In this document: positions 18,542 to 27,557 of the stretch, one piece after another
How positions within the stretch are numbered: the stretch's first letter is position 1
How the letters are laid out: each line of letters starts with the position of its first letter
DNA from: Rhodococcoides trifolii
GTDB taxonomy: Bacteria; Actinomycetota; Actinomycetes; Mycobacteriales; Mycobacteriaceae
Assembly (NCBI RefSeq): GCF_014635345.1
Contig: NZ_BMCU01000006.1
Location: 310,001-374,000 of the forward strand
DNA length: 64,000 bases
Reading direction: 5' to 3'
Notes under the pieces: model-generated
What the model saw: the letters and a program-made list of their open reading frames with translations, nothing else
Told to the model about the DNA's origin: nothing
Databases searched by the model: none
Position numbers and translations under genes: made by a program

Positions 18542-21500
18542 GTGACGAACGAGCAAGCCGGGCTGCCGGCGACACTGTGGTCGACTCCGGATGGGTCGTG
18601 GCCCCTTCCCCCGGTTGAGAGTCGGCCGGCATTGTTGCCGGTTGGGGAGCTGACACCGGAGAACGCGGAACGCTTGTTCGCGCGTCTGTTGGAGACGGAA
18701 GCGCGTATCGAGCACGCCACCCTTTATGGTCTTCCGGGGCAGGCGCAAGCGGGGATCGATGTGTACGCAAGGACGACGCCGTCTCTGGACGCGACGGTCT
18801 CCGTAGGGAAAGGTTTCGTCGCTCTGCAATCGCGACGGGTAAAGAGCCTCACCCCCGCGTCGATAACGTCGGCGGTTGCAGATTTTGTCGGCGGCGAGTG
18901 GGCGGAGCGGTGCTCTCGGTTTTACTACGCCACGAGTTCATCTCTTCGCAACACGAATCTGGATGCCGCCGTGCGATCCGCGCGCGAGACACTCCAAGAA
19001 GTAGGAATCGAATTCGAACCGTGGGGAGCGGAAGAGCTCGCTGGTCGGCTCCGTGATCAACCGAGACTTGTCGACGATTTCTTCGGCAGAGAATGGGCAA
19101 CGAAATTCTGCGGACCGGAACGGGTTTCGGATCTTGCCCGGCGCATAACACCCGAGCAGGCGCGGACCGCCCGTGTCGCACTCGGGGCTCTTTACCGCGC
19201 AGCGTTCAGGGCGCAGGGTGCGTCACCGACGGTCGTTGGCACACACAGGCATGGTCTGCGATATCTCGTCCTCGACACGGAACCGGTGTCCGAAAACGCA
19301 CCGGTACCGGCAACCTCCGCCGAACCGGATCAGACAGATCCGCCCGTTCCGATGCAAGTGCTTGACGAATACGCAGGAACACCCCGGATCATGCGGCGCC
19401 GCAGTCGTCAACCGATGCTCAGAGGCTCCACAAGGGCCACGGATGCGGAGGGGTCACGTACCCCCGTCGATGAATGGGCCGAATCTGGTCGTCTACGGTT
19501 GCTCATCGGTGCGCCGGGATCGGGCAAGTCCAGCTTCCTTATGTTCGCAGCCGCGGACATTCTCGCTGCTGAACCACAATCCGCCCCATTGCAGCGCGCC
19601 CACGGTGGTGACCTTCCGTTGTGGTTACCTTTTGGGTTTCTGTGCCGTCACCTCGACGGGTCCACGACGAACTCGGTCCTGTCGGCCATCGAGGCTTGGG
19701 TGACCCAGCAGGGTGGCTCCTCGGATTGGCACCTCGCTCAGCCGGCTCTCGACGACGAACGGGCGATCCTGCTCGTCGATGGCATCGACGAGTGGACTGA
19801 TCCCGCATCCGCAGAACACGCGCTCGGGCTCATCGAATCGTTCGTCTCCCAAAGAAGTATTGGGGCGATCCTCACCGCACGTCCCTACGCGCTGGACCGA
19901 TTGAACTGGGTGGAATCGTGGGACAAAGCTGCGCTCGCGCCGTTGACCCGCCCGCAGCAGATCGCGCTGGTTACTCGAGTGTTGTCCGAGTCCGATACGA
20001 CCGGTGTCGAGGTGCCGTCCAACCCGCACGCGGAATCGTTCTTGACCGAGCTGGGGCAGGTTTCTGCGCTGAGTTCGCTACTGGCCACTCCATTGTTTCT
20101 CGGTTTGCTTGCGAAGTCGTGGCGCGGGGAATCGTTGCCGCCGCAGCGGTTCCGCCTCTTCTCCGCGCTCGTTCGGCTCCTGGTCGACAAACACCCGCAG
20201 ATGCGTCGCCGCGCTTCCTCCGCGGCGGGATCCGATTTTTCGACCGTCGAAATGCTCACGGTGCTTCGTGGTGTTGCGTACCAGTCCCGAATCGACGGCG
20301 GATCGGCCATCCGGACCCGGCAGGAGATGACGCACCGGTTCCGGCACGAGTTACGCCGCGAGGACGGTCTCGCTTACCCGCCGGCTGACGCTGCTCGGGT
20401 GGCGACGGCAGTCCTGTCTCAAGCAGAGGACGAGTACGGACTACTCGTTCCACAAGGTGCTGGCATGGTCGGGTTCTTGCACCGGGTGCTGCTCGATCAG
20501 CTCGCCGGTGAGCATCTGGCCACGCTGACACCAGACGAGCAGCAGTGCACGCTGACCGTGCGGGCCGGTGACCCCACCTGGCGGGATGTGCTGATTGCGG
20601 CGCTTGCAACGCAGGTCAACGCGCACGTCAATACTTCGTTGCTGACTCATCTCAGTGGGCATCCCGATGTGGACCCGGACGACAGATACGAGTTAATTGC
20701 CGAGGCCATCGCCGCCGACGTTGCGATTACAACGAACAAGCAGTCGCAGTGGGTTTCGGAGATCGTCGACCGCGTCGACGGCCATTCGGACACCGTGCAT
20801 AGGGCCAGGCTCATCGAGTCGCTGGTGTCGATGACGAAGCAAGCTTCACTCCGATCGCGGTTGCTCACGACGTTCACGCGGTGGCTCAACGCTGCGCATC
20901 CTGAACCGACTTCACCGCTGTGGATGCTCAGGGACTCTGCAGTCGCGGAGGCGGGGGTTCTTCCCGCGCTGCTGTGGGGATTGCGACACGAGGAAGAAGC
21001 GGTGCAATTGAACGCAGCTCACGCTCTCGCGGTCCGTTACGCCGGCGACGGCGCTGTCGGTGCCCGCATCGAAGCGAACATCTACGAAGGCGCGAACGCC
21101 ATCGACCAGGCATTTGCGCTGCTGTCCCTGGGAACAGGGTGGCCCGACTGGCCGCAACTTCCGACACTTCTCGCCTGGGCGAGAGTGCAGAGGACTCCGG
21201 AACTGCGGGTATGCGCCGTGCATCTGTTGCACCAAGTTGCTGGAGGCGGGTTCGACTATCTCACCGATGAGGAGAAGCAGTGGTTCGGTGGATTGCTACG
21301 ACACGACAGGATCCGGCCGCGAGACCATTGGAGAGACCTCGCAATGCCGTTCGTACAGCACGCGGTGTCCGAGCAGCCGACTGCGGCGCATCGTGTGCTC
21401 GAGATCCTCTCGGACAACGAGAGGACGGGCGGCGACCAGTCGATGGCTTGGCTACTGGCCTGCACCACGTTCAGCGAGGATGCCGCGATCAGGAACTGGG

Positions 21501-23671
21501 TGATCGACGAGCTGAAGCACCCCGACCGTGACAGGCTCCGTTGGTTCAACCTAACGATGATCCCCGAGTCATGGCGCGCCGACCCTGAATTCGTACGCAG
21601 TATCGCGCGGACCTTACGAGATGACTCCGTGAAGATCCCGTTCAACGAGGGTCTCGTCGCTCTTGCTGAACTCTCGGCTGATGATGAGGCGCTGGACGCG
21701 CTTCTTCCCGCTTTGGACTCGTGGCGGCCCGGGTACGTGGCGGCGGCGCTACTGCGACGGTTTAGGGACCGTCCAGACGTGCGTGCGGTCTTCGAGGAGC
21801 GCTTGTACGGGTCCGTCGAGACGGCGGCGCCGCTGGCGCAGTTCGCACTGGAGGTGCTGGGGAACGCTGAAGGTTTCAGGGTGCTTGTGGAGCTGCTGAG
21901 ATCCTCGGCTGTTGACGACCGAGAGAAGCGGGTCGTGGTGGCGACGGCTGTGGCCGATGCCTGGGTGCGGTTCGTGAACGCACCCGATGAACCCGAATCT
22001 GCCGCGATCATGAAGGGCTACGATCCGGACGAACTCGCAACGCGCTGCGTTGCTGTCGGGACCGACTACTTGCTTTGGCACGTCGGCTCGGTCATCGGCG
22101 CTTGGCCGTCACACCCGGCAGTCGTTGCCTTTGCACTGGCTGCCCTTCGGCACCCCCGCTACATCAGCAGTGGCGTGCAGGACCCGACACCCCCGGCCAT
22201 AGTGCGGGCGTACGGTGCTCGCGTCGACGCGACGGCCACTACAATGATGAATGCCGTCCTTGACCAACTCGCCTATCTGCCACCGCATCTGCGCGAGGTG
22301 CTCGTCGACGCATTGACACGCTCCGACCTCACTCCTGCAGCCCTACGCGATTTACTCGGCGACTGGAGTGAGGACCCAGATGTCTGGGTGCAGCGCACCG
22401 CACTGACCGGCATTATTCGTCGCATCGAACGGTATCGGATCTCACCGAACGCAGTGCAAACCCCCGAAGAAGTCAACGACTGGGTGCGGTTACAGGTTCG
22501 ATCCGAGCTGTCGGGTTACGGTCCGATTCACGACAACCGCAGGCAGACAGGGTGGGTCGGGATGTTGATGCTCGCCGACTTCGGGCTGCACGACGATCTT
22601 CGGGAGACCATTGGGGAACCCACCCGACCGGGAGTGCGCCTTCAACACTGGGCTGGAGGCGTCGATCGGGAACTCGTCGACTTGATCAACACCAAGTGGG
22701 ACGAGCTGTTCGCCCACTTCGGTGACGACTTGTTCGTTCTGCTGTCCGCCACCAACGTTAGGGACGTACCCAAGAATCCGCGCGCGAGGGTGTTGGGCTA
22801 TCTCAGCACCAGCTCGTCACCGCACCCCGCCGTCGATGAACTCATACGTGAAGAGGCGGAGGCCAACTCCCAGTTCCGCAGCAGCGCTGAGTACTTAATC
22901 TGGGCGCATCGCAGAGGGCGCCGTGATCTCGACCTGTTTGTCGCCTGCATGGCGAGCGTGGGCTCCTTGACCTCGAACCAACGAGAGACGGACGGTCTCT
23001 ACGACCTGCTGGTCGACTTGAATTCTTGGCAGTTTTCTGCCGACGCGCTTCGTCAAGTGTTCGTGCAACAGCCTGGGTTTGAAACCAAACCGGTGTTGCG
23101 AGCGCTGTTCTGCGAACTCTTCCCGACAGATGAACGCAGTCGGACGATGTTCGCCGAGTTGGAGGAGTGGTTCCGCGTGGGTGATTCTCGACAGCGTCGT
23201 GAATGGGTCGACACACTCGCCATCGCGGTCCGGTTGGCACCGGCGAGTGTCCTACCTGTGATAGTTGAGCGTGCGCTTCAGATTTTGTTCTGGGATACCG
23301 CAGACGTGTTCCCACTGGTGACAGGCCCGCTGTTGCGTCGCCTCCGCTCGGATCCTGATGCGGTCTCCGCTTTCCGATCCGCTATCGAAAACCCGGCGTC
23401 CGCGGACACCAGCACTGTAATTTGGGCCGGCCCGGTCGGCCACGAGCGGGCCCAGGACGCCACAGCGAGTACGCAACGCGCCTACCTGGCGGCTTCCGTG
23501 CTCAGACACACTGGACTACTCAATGAGAACACAGCAGCGACAGCACGAGACGCACTTGCTGCCAACCCAGACGTGGTGGTCAGCGAGCCGTTCACCGGAG
23601 TTGAGCGCAGCGCGCACAGTGCGTTGGCCAACCTGATAAGACCTCAGTCACGCCGAGACTGGGGTTTGTAG
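18542..23671 (+). CDS. NACHT/STAND ATPase with N-terminal Mrr-like nuclease domain (Avs-like)
   Basis: This 1709-aa protein has three parts. Residues about 35-190 resemble an Mrr-type PD-(D/E)xK nuclease: GIDVYA at 71-76 and FVALQSRR at 92-99. The usual Q-x-K lysine is replaced by arginine (Q96-S-R98), so catalysis is uncertain. Residues about 320-560 form a NACHT-type ATPase with Walker A GAPGSGKSS and Walker B AILLVDGIDEW. The remaining 1100 residues are helical, HEAT-like repeats that would act as the sensor. This layout matches antiviral STAND (Avs/AVAST) proteins, which sense a phage protein and activate a nuclease. It starts at a GTG with only a weak ribosome binding site. The HEPN/RES gene follows after 61 bases. 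Confidence 0.82.
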   Translation: MTNEQAGLPATLWSTPDGSWPLPPVESRPALLPVGELTPENAERLFARLLETEARIEHATLYGLPGQAQAGIDVYARTTPSLDATVSVGKGFVALQSRRVKSLTPASITSAVADFVGGEWAERCSRFYYATSSSLRNTNLDAAVRSARETLQEVGIEFEPWGAEELAGRLRDQPRLVDDFFGREWATKFCGPERVSDLARRITPEQARTARVALGALYRAAFRAQGASPTVVGTHRHGLRYLVLDTEPVSENAPVPATSAEPDQTDPPVPMQVLDEYAGTPRIMRRRSRQPMLRGSTRATDAEGSRTPVDEWAESGRLRLLIGAPGSGKSSFLMFAAADILAAEPQSAPLQRAHGGDLPLWLPFGFLCRHLDGSTTNSVLSAIEAWVTQQGGSSDWHLAQPALDDERAILLVDGIDEWTDPASAEHALGLIESFVSQRSIGAILTARPYALDRLNWVESWDKAALAPLTRPQQIALVTRVLSESDTTGVEVPSNPHAESFLTELGQVSALSSLLATPLFLGLLAKSWRGESLPPQRFRLFSALVRLLVDKHPQMRRRASSAAGSDFSTVEMLTVLRGVAYQSRIDGGSAIRTRQEMTHRFRHELRREDGLAYPPADAARVATAVLSQAEDEYGLLVPQGAGMVGFLHRVLLDQLAGEHLATLTPDEQQCTLTVRAGDPTWRDVLIAALATQVNAHVNTSLLTHLSGHPDVDPDDRYELIAEAIAADVAITTNKQSQWVSEIVDRVDGHSDTVHRARLIESLVSMTKQASLRSRLLTTFTRWLNAAHPEPTSPLWMLRDSAVAEAGVLPALLWGLRHEEEAVQLNAAHALAVRYAGDGAVGARIEANIYEGANAIDQAFALLSLGTGWPDWPQLPTLLAWARVQRTPELRVCAVHLLHQVAGGGFDYLTDEEKQWFGGLLRHDRIRPRDHWRDLAMPFVQHAVSEQPTAAHRVLEILSDNERTGGDQSMAWLLACTTFSEDAAIRNWVIDELKHPDRDRLRWFNLTMIPESWRADPEFVRSIARTLRDDSVKIPFNEGLVALAELSADDEALDALLPALDSWRPGYVAAALLRRFRDRPDVRAVFEERLYGSVETAAPLAQFALEVLGNAEGFRVLVELLRSSAVDDREKRVVVATAVADAWVRFVNAPDEPESAAIMKGYDPDELATRCVAVGTDYLLWHVGSVIGAWPSHPAVVAFALAALRHPRYISSGVQDPTPPAIVRAYGARVDATATTMMNAVLDQLAYLPPHLREVLVDALTRSDLTPAALRDLLGDWSEDPDVWVQRTALTGIIRRIERYRISPNAVQTPEEVNDWVRLQVRSELSGYGPIHDNRRQTGWVGMLMLADFGLHDDLRETIGEPTRPGVRLQHWAGGVDRELVDLINTKWDELFAHFGDDLFVLLSATNVRDVPKNPRARVLGYLSTSSSPHPAVDELIREEAEANSQFRSSAEYLIWAHRRGRRDLDLFVACMASVGSLTSNQRETDGLYDLLVDLNSWQFSADALRQVFVQQPGFETKPVLRALFCELFPTDERSRTMFAELEEWFRVGDSRQRREWVDTLAIAVRLAPASVLPVIVERALQILFWDTADVFPLVTGPLLRRLRSDPDAVSAFRSAIENPASADTSTVIWAGPVGHERAQDATASTQRAYLAASVLRHTGLLNENTAATARDALAANPDVVVSEPFTGVERSAHSALANLIRPQSRRDWGL

Positions 23672-23732
23672 CAGGCCGATGCGTTGCGAAACAATGGCTT
23701 ACGATTTTTACCCACGATAGAAGGGTATTTGT

Positions 23733-24383
23733 ATGGGCACGGGAGAATTCGTTGTGGAAGCCTCGAGCAATGGTTACTGGCCTGTCGAGCGCAATATATG
23801 TGACCAACACTTCCGCGACCCGGAGTTGGTGACGGCTCTGCGCGACAACCTCACCGAAGAGTCCTGCGACTTTTGCGACCGCACCGGAACACCAGGTACG
23901 CCGTTCGCCGCTCATATGGATGCGATTATGCCCACCCTTATGGTTGGTATTAGGGCGCTGTACGAACCGGCATCCGAGTCTGGCATCGACTACATGGACA
24001 CCGAGATAACTTCGAAGTACACAGATTATGACGTGGTCTACGACGTCGTCGACGCCGAGGACGAAGTGCTAAACGCCGTGGCTCACAATCTGACCTGCGA
24101 CGATTGGCTGCAATCTAACTGGCAACGCCCTCGTCCAGATCAGGAAATGTTTTACGGGTGGGAGGCGTTCAAATCAATAATCAAACACTCCCTTCGGTTC
24201 CTTTTCGCAGGACACCCTGTAGACGTCGATGACCAACCATCGGGGGCCCGGTTTCTGCACGACCTGATCGAAATGATCGGTCAAATCGATGGTTGGTCAT
24301 ATCGTGTCCGTCGCCGTTGTATCGCGGCAGAATGTACGCTTCAGAGCCGGATCTCGCGAAGGAGGGCAGTGCGCAGCGACTAG
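23733..24383 (+). CDS. HEPN/RES N-terminal domain, frame-shifted from its RES domain
   Basis: This 216-aa frame starts at an ATG with AGAAGGG seven bases upstream. It carries the HEPN/RES N-terminal domain pattern: NICDQHFRDPELVTALRDN, CDFCDRTG, then WEAFKSIIKHSLRFLF near residue 150. In relatives this domain is fused directly to a RES toxin domain. Here the reading frame runs past the junction (after FLHDLIEMIGQIDGW) into a different frame and stops at 24383. The RES part continues in the overlapping frame at 24293-24931. Base composition is lower in GC than the upstream genes. Either the gene is broken, a frameshift is programmed, or there is a sequence error. Confidence 0.72.
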   Translation: MGTGEFVVEASSNGYWPVERNICDQHFRDPELVTALRDNLTEESCDFCDRTGTPGTPFAAHMDAIMPTLMVGIRALYEPASESGIDYMDTEITSKYTDYDVVYDVVDAEDEVLNAVAHNLTCDDWLQSNWQRPRPDQEMFYGWEAFKSIIKHSLRFLFAGHPVDVDDQPSGARFLHDLIEMIGQIDGWSYRVRRRCIAAECTLQSRISRRRAVRSD

Positions 24384-24931
24384 GTTCGCCTCCCAGTGAT
24401 CTTGCGGCAGCCAATCGAATGAGTCCGGCAGGAATCAGCATGTTCTACGGCGCGACCGACGTTGACACCGCCATCGCGGAGATCGGAGCGCACAGCTCAT
24501 ACACTCACGCAGTCGTCGGTGAGTTCACACCGGTCAGAGAGCTTCGCTTGCTCAATCTGGCCGGTCTGAACAAACTCCCGAAGCCAAGTCTGTTCGACCA
24601 GGGGCAACACAAGGCGTTCTTCGCGACGAAATTTCTTCGAGAGTTTGTCGCAGACCTTACCAAGCCGATCGAACTGGACGGCCGAGAGCACATTGACTAC
24701 GTCCCGACTCAAGTCTTCACCGAGTATCTGAAGACGGCACACCCAGGTCGGCTCGACGGGCTGATGTTCCCGAGCGCCCAGAACGACAGCGGAAGCAATG
24801 TCGTCATCTTCTGCGGACCTGAGCACTGTGCTAGCAATGGGTCCGAGGGGAAATATTCACGTCTTTCTCTCGATCCGGCGACGGTTGTCAAATACCGCGT
24901 GACAACAGTCATTAGGCGAAGTGGGAAGTAG
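24293..24931 (+). CDS. RES domain (NAD-degrading toxin fold), frame-shifted C-terminal part
   Basis: This frame encodes a RES domain. LYRGRMYASE is followed by NRMSPAGISMFYGATDVDTAIAEI, which supplies the conserved Arg, Tyr and Glu of RES toxins, and later by DYVPTQVFTEYLK and DGLMFPSAQNDSG. RES toxins of Res-Xre systems degrade NAD+. The only upstream start in this frame is a TTG at 24293 inside the preceding gene and without a ribosome binding site, so it is most likely the C-terminal half of the HEPN/RES protein started at 23733. No Xre antitoxin gene is adjacent. It converges with the next gene, leaving 41 bases between stops. Confidence 0.72.
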   Translation: MVISCPSPLYRGRMYASEPDLAKEGSAQRLGSPPSDLAAANRMSPAGISMFYGATDVDTAIAEIGAHSSYTHAVVGEFTPVRELRLLNLAGLNKLPKPSLFDQGQHKAFFATKFLREFVADLTKPIELDGREHIDYVPTQVFTEYLKTAHPGRLDGLMFPSAQNDSGSNVVIFCGPEHCASNGSEGKYSRLSLDPATVVKYRVTTVIRRSGK

Positions 24932-24972
24932 TAGATCGAGACGCCAGTCGGCTCGTACCCCGTGAAGTGTCT

Positions 24973-25896
24973 TTAGAGTCCTGCGGTCGTTCCGTATCGC
25001 TGCAGTACGGCGTCAAGAGCACGAGTCATGCTGGTGGCAAGCATGATCGCGATCGTGGCATTGACCTTGTTCAGCTGGTCTGTGCTCGCACCGTGGACGG
25101 TTACGTGTCGGGCCAGGGTTGTGGGAGCCAAACCGGTATCAGAGGGGTCCCAGTGCGCCAGAAACGGCACCGCTGCGGCCATCGGCATATAGAACCGCAG
25201 TAGCGGCCATAAGGCTGCTTCCTCGGAGTCTTCTATAGCTAGGCTTTCGCGCATCTGTTTATATCGCCCAGGTACGTGAGACTTCAGATAGCTGTCGCAG
25301 ACCACCACTGCTAGCGCCTGCGCGGACTCGAAGTGGCCATCCTCGAACGCCTCAACAGCTCTCATTACTAACTGAGCCCGGTCAGCAACCGTGCTGTGCA
25401 TGGGGTCCGTCAATGCGTCGTGGCAGTCGGCACCGATGTCAGCGTAGCGGGCGTCAATTATTGTCAGTCGGGCTTCTTCACCGTCCGCTTCGAGCAGGGA
25501 CAGGACGATCTCGGCACGAGGGACGTAGAAGAGAGGGATCCCTTCGTCCTCGGCGATCGTCTTCATCTTCAGCAGGTCGATGGTGATTTCGTCGGACCAA
25601 TTCGGTGGGCGAGCGTCTTTGACCATCGCGCTGGCCATCTGCGCGATTTTGGTGAGGCCAGGAATGGTAGGAGCGAGAACTGCTGAGATGCTCTCCCGAA
25701 TGTGCTCGAACTGCTTGGCAAGCACGTTTTCGTATTGCTTCACGAACTGCTCGATCTGAGGATGCAGTTTCTCGTATTGCTCTAGTGCATGCTGAATTTC
25801 GTTATTATACGAAGCTTGTTGATTTACCAACTGCTCGATTTGGGGACGCCCTCTTTTGTGCTGCCCAAGTGCACGTTGGATTTCGTTGTCATTCAT
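24973..25896 (-). CDS. HEPN-like hypothetical protein with N-terminal coiled-coil repeats
   Basis: This 307-aa protein opens with two copies of a helical unit (NDNEIQRALGQ...RPQIEQLVNQ and NNEIQHALEQ...HPQIEQFVKQ), predicted to form a coiled coil. The middle is mixed. The C-terminal 100 residues are helical and end with LARHVTVHGAS, which contains an R-x4-H motif like that of HEPN ribonucleases. It has been scored only by this motif, so the HEPN assignment is tentative. The ATG at 25896 was chosen; a GTG at 25914 would add six residues and neither has a good ribosome binding site. The gene is lower in GC than the flanks and converges with the RES gene. Confidence 0.6.
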   Translation of the reverse strand: MNDNEIQRALGQHKRGRPQIEQLVNQQASYNNEIQHALEQYEKLHPQIEQFVKQYENVLAKQFEHIRESISAVLAPTIPGLTKIAQMASAMVKDARPPNWSDEITIDLLKMKTIAEDEGIPLFYVPRAEIVLSLLEADGEEARLTIIDARYADIGADCHDALTDPMHSTVADRAQLVMRAVEAFEDGHFESAQALAVVVCDSYLKSHVPGRYKQMRESLAIEDSEEAALWPLLRFYMPMAAAVPFLAHWDPSDTGLAPTTLARHVTVHGASTDQLNKVNATIAIMLATSMTRALDAVLQRYGTTAGL

Positions 25897-26292
25897 AGGC
25901 GGAGTGTAGGACACCGAAATCGCGCGGCAGGGCCGTTCTAGAGCTTTGGGTGGCGGTCGTCCTTACATTGCCCCCCGGCCAGAGACATTCTCAAGACAGC
26001 GTCAGCGTCGATCGCTACGGCGGATGTCGCCCGTTGGACTACGGTGACCGACGACCACCGCCACCTTCAGAGGGTCGACCCGATCTGCCGTTACCGACGC
26101 TCTGCGTCGATCGCACCTCATCGCCTCTGTTTTAGGTTTTGCCAGCTGACTGTAGAGAGAGCGCATCGGGCCCAGGTAAACCCCCGGCAGGTTGTGTTTG
26201 GAGGCTATTGACGGTTCTTGTGGGGGCTTACGCGGTCGGTGCGAGAAGTTTGGGTCTGTCCCCACTTCGGTTGTCTCGGTGGGTTGAGTGGA
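25897..26292. other. gap between the HEPN-like gene and an IS3 remnant
   Basis: No gene is supported. The right part (26245-26290) contains TGTCCCC and resembles the end of an insertion sequence next to the IS3-type remnant. A minus-strand frame at 26002-26265 has no recognisable domain and was not accepted. Confidence 0.3.
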
Positions 26293-26401
26293 TCATGCCG
26301 CGTCTGCCGCCCGATTGATCGAATCAAAGTCGATCGGGGTGAGCTTCCGGAGGCGCTGTTGCCGGCGCGTGTGGTGGCAGGTCGTCGATCCAGGTGACGA
26401 A
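26293..26401 (-). pseudogene. IS3-family transposase C-terminal remnant
   Basis: Read on the minus strand, one frame gives FVTWIDD and another gives HTRRQQRLRKLTPIDFDSINRA followed by a stop at 26293-26295. Together these match the C-terminus of IS3-family OrfB transposases (F-x-W-I-x-x-YN-x-RR-H...L-G-x-LTPI-x-F). A frameshift separates the two parts and nothing upstream continues the catalytic core. It is therefore a decayed fragment marking past insertion-sequence activity between the defence genes and the plasmid-like backbone. Confidence 0.55.
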
Positions 26402-26511
26402 CTGCCCCCAGTTCCCTTGCGACTGGTGTGCGGTATCGAACGACTATCGGTGCAGCGCTATCTCGGAGAAATCAGAGCTCGCGGAGGGTGACTACGGCCA
26501 TACCAGGCAGG

Positions 26512-27144
26512 TCATGCCCGAGCGTGGCCGTTGCCGACTTCCATACCCAGCTCTCGCATCCGTTCCGTCAACGTAGTCGACTGCGCCAGGGCGTTCTCGT
26601 ACACGAACTCGAGCGCAGCGATCTGCTCCTGGGATTCGTTGTCTGTGAGCGCCTTCTGGAGCAGCATCCTGGCGCTACGCATCGACGTGACGGCCCGCAG
26701 CCACTCCCGCATCAGTGCGATTCGGTCGAGCTCGGGATCGAATTCCTGACGAGCCACCATCTGAACCGCGTTATCGGAGTCGTCCGACCATCCATCCGAC
26801 TCCATAAGTAGGCCCACTTCGCCTCCGAACCAGCGAACGGCGTCGTGAGCCTCCTGCTCGACACCGGGAAGAACGTCGAACCGTCCTCGGGGCAGATCGG
26901 GGAAGAGCAGCTGCGCCGGCGCGACACGTAACGCTGCGGCGAGTATCAGAAGGTCCGAAACGTCGAGGCCACGTCGACGACCTGTCTCGAGGTCGGAAAT
27001 GACCGCACGCGAAATCGGGTGCCCCAATTCAGTAGTTCGGTCGGACAGTGCCTGCGCGGACAACGTCGGCCGCGACGAGGTCCGCAACCGACGCACCTCG
27101 GCGCCGACGCGATCGACGGCTCCTTGAGACCAATCTTGCGTCAT
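26512..27144 (-). CDS. XRE-family transcriptional regulator
   Basis: This 210-aa protein has an N-terminal helix-turn-helix domain at about residues 10-80 (TLSAQALSDRTTELGHPISRAVISDLETGRRRGLDVSDLLILAAAL), typical of XRE/Cro repressors. The remaining 130 residues are helical and acidic and may sense a ligand or multimerise. It is divergent from the excisionase-like gene at 27280, with 135 bases between them. That is the arrangement of a regulator controlling excision or copy functions of a mobile element. The ATG at 27144 was chosen because the helix-turn-helix starts soon after; the frame extends upstream without an improved start. Confidence 0.8.
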   Translation of the reverse strand: MTQDWSQGAVDRVGAEVRRLRTSSRPTLSAQALSDRTTELGHPISRAVISDLETGRRRGLDVSDLLILAAALRVAPAQLLFPDLPRGRFDVLPGVEQEAHDAVRWFGGEVGLLMESDGWSDDSDNAVQMVARQEFDPELDRIALMREWLRAVTSMRSARMLLQKALTDNESQEQIAALEFVYENALAQSTTLTERMRELGMEVGNGHARA

Positions 27145-27279
27145 AGACACGAACTTTACCGCAAATCGACGTGCTCTTGCAGCAATCGCACGAGCGCCGC
27201 TAGGCTGTGGTGAATCCGCACGAACTGTGACAATCGAGCAGCCTTGCTGCGGTGAATCAACGCATCGAACGGAGGAACC

Positions 27280-27477
27280 ATGGGCCGAAGTTTGCTCTCG
27301 ATCAACGAGGCAATGTCGCGCACCGGTCTGGGCCGAACGAGCCTGTTCAACAGGATCGCAACGGGCGAGATCAAGAGCGTCAAGGTGGGCAAGCGGCGAC
27401 TGATCCCAGACACAGCCATCGACGAGTTCATCGAACGACTCGAGGCGCAATACGCAGGTGGCTCCGACGTCGCATGA
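27280..27477 (+). CDS. excisionase-like small DNA-binding protein
   Basis: This 65-aa protein is a single MerR/Xis-type winged helix-turn-helix: LLSINEAMSRTGLGRTSLFNRIATGEIKSVKVGKRRLIP. Such proteins bend DNA for excision or act as small regulators. It starts at an ATG with GGAGGA just upstream. It is divergent from the XRE regulator and separated from the tyrosine recombinase at 51.7 kb, so a recombination role is inference. A strong hairpin follows 31 bases after the stop. Confidence 0.72.
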   Translation: MGRSLLSINEAMSRTGLGRTSLFNRIATGEIKSVKVGKRRLIPDTAIDEFIERLEAQYAGGSDVA

Positions 27478-27508
27478 CGTCCGAACGAGTCCCTGAACAA
27501 AACACGAA

Positions 27509-27557
27509 CGCGCCCCCGGTGTTTCCCAGTGTTACCAGCACTGAGACCGAGGGCGCG
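27509..27557. terminator. hairpin after the excisionase-like gene
   Basis: An imperfect inverted repeat has arms starting CGCGCCC (27509-27515) and ending GGGCGCG (27551-27557), with matching CGGT/ACCG and CAGTG/CACTG inside. It lies 31 bases after a stop codon and lacks a T-run, as is common in actinobacterial terminators. Confidence 0.5.

Noticed and set aside
18159-18770. 203-aa minus-strand frame before the STAND gene
   Set aside because: Mostly antisense to the STAND gene start; no motif and no good start.
26002-26265. 87-aa minus-strand frame beside the IS3 remnant
   Set aside because: No transposase motif or ribosome binding site; it may be decayed IS sequence but cannot be supported.
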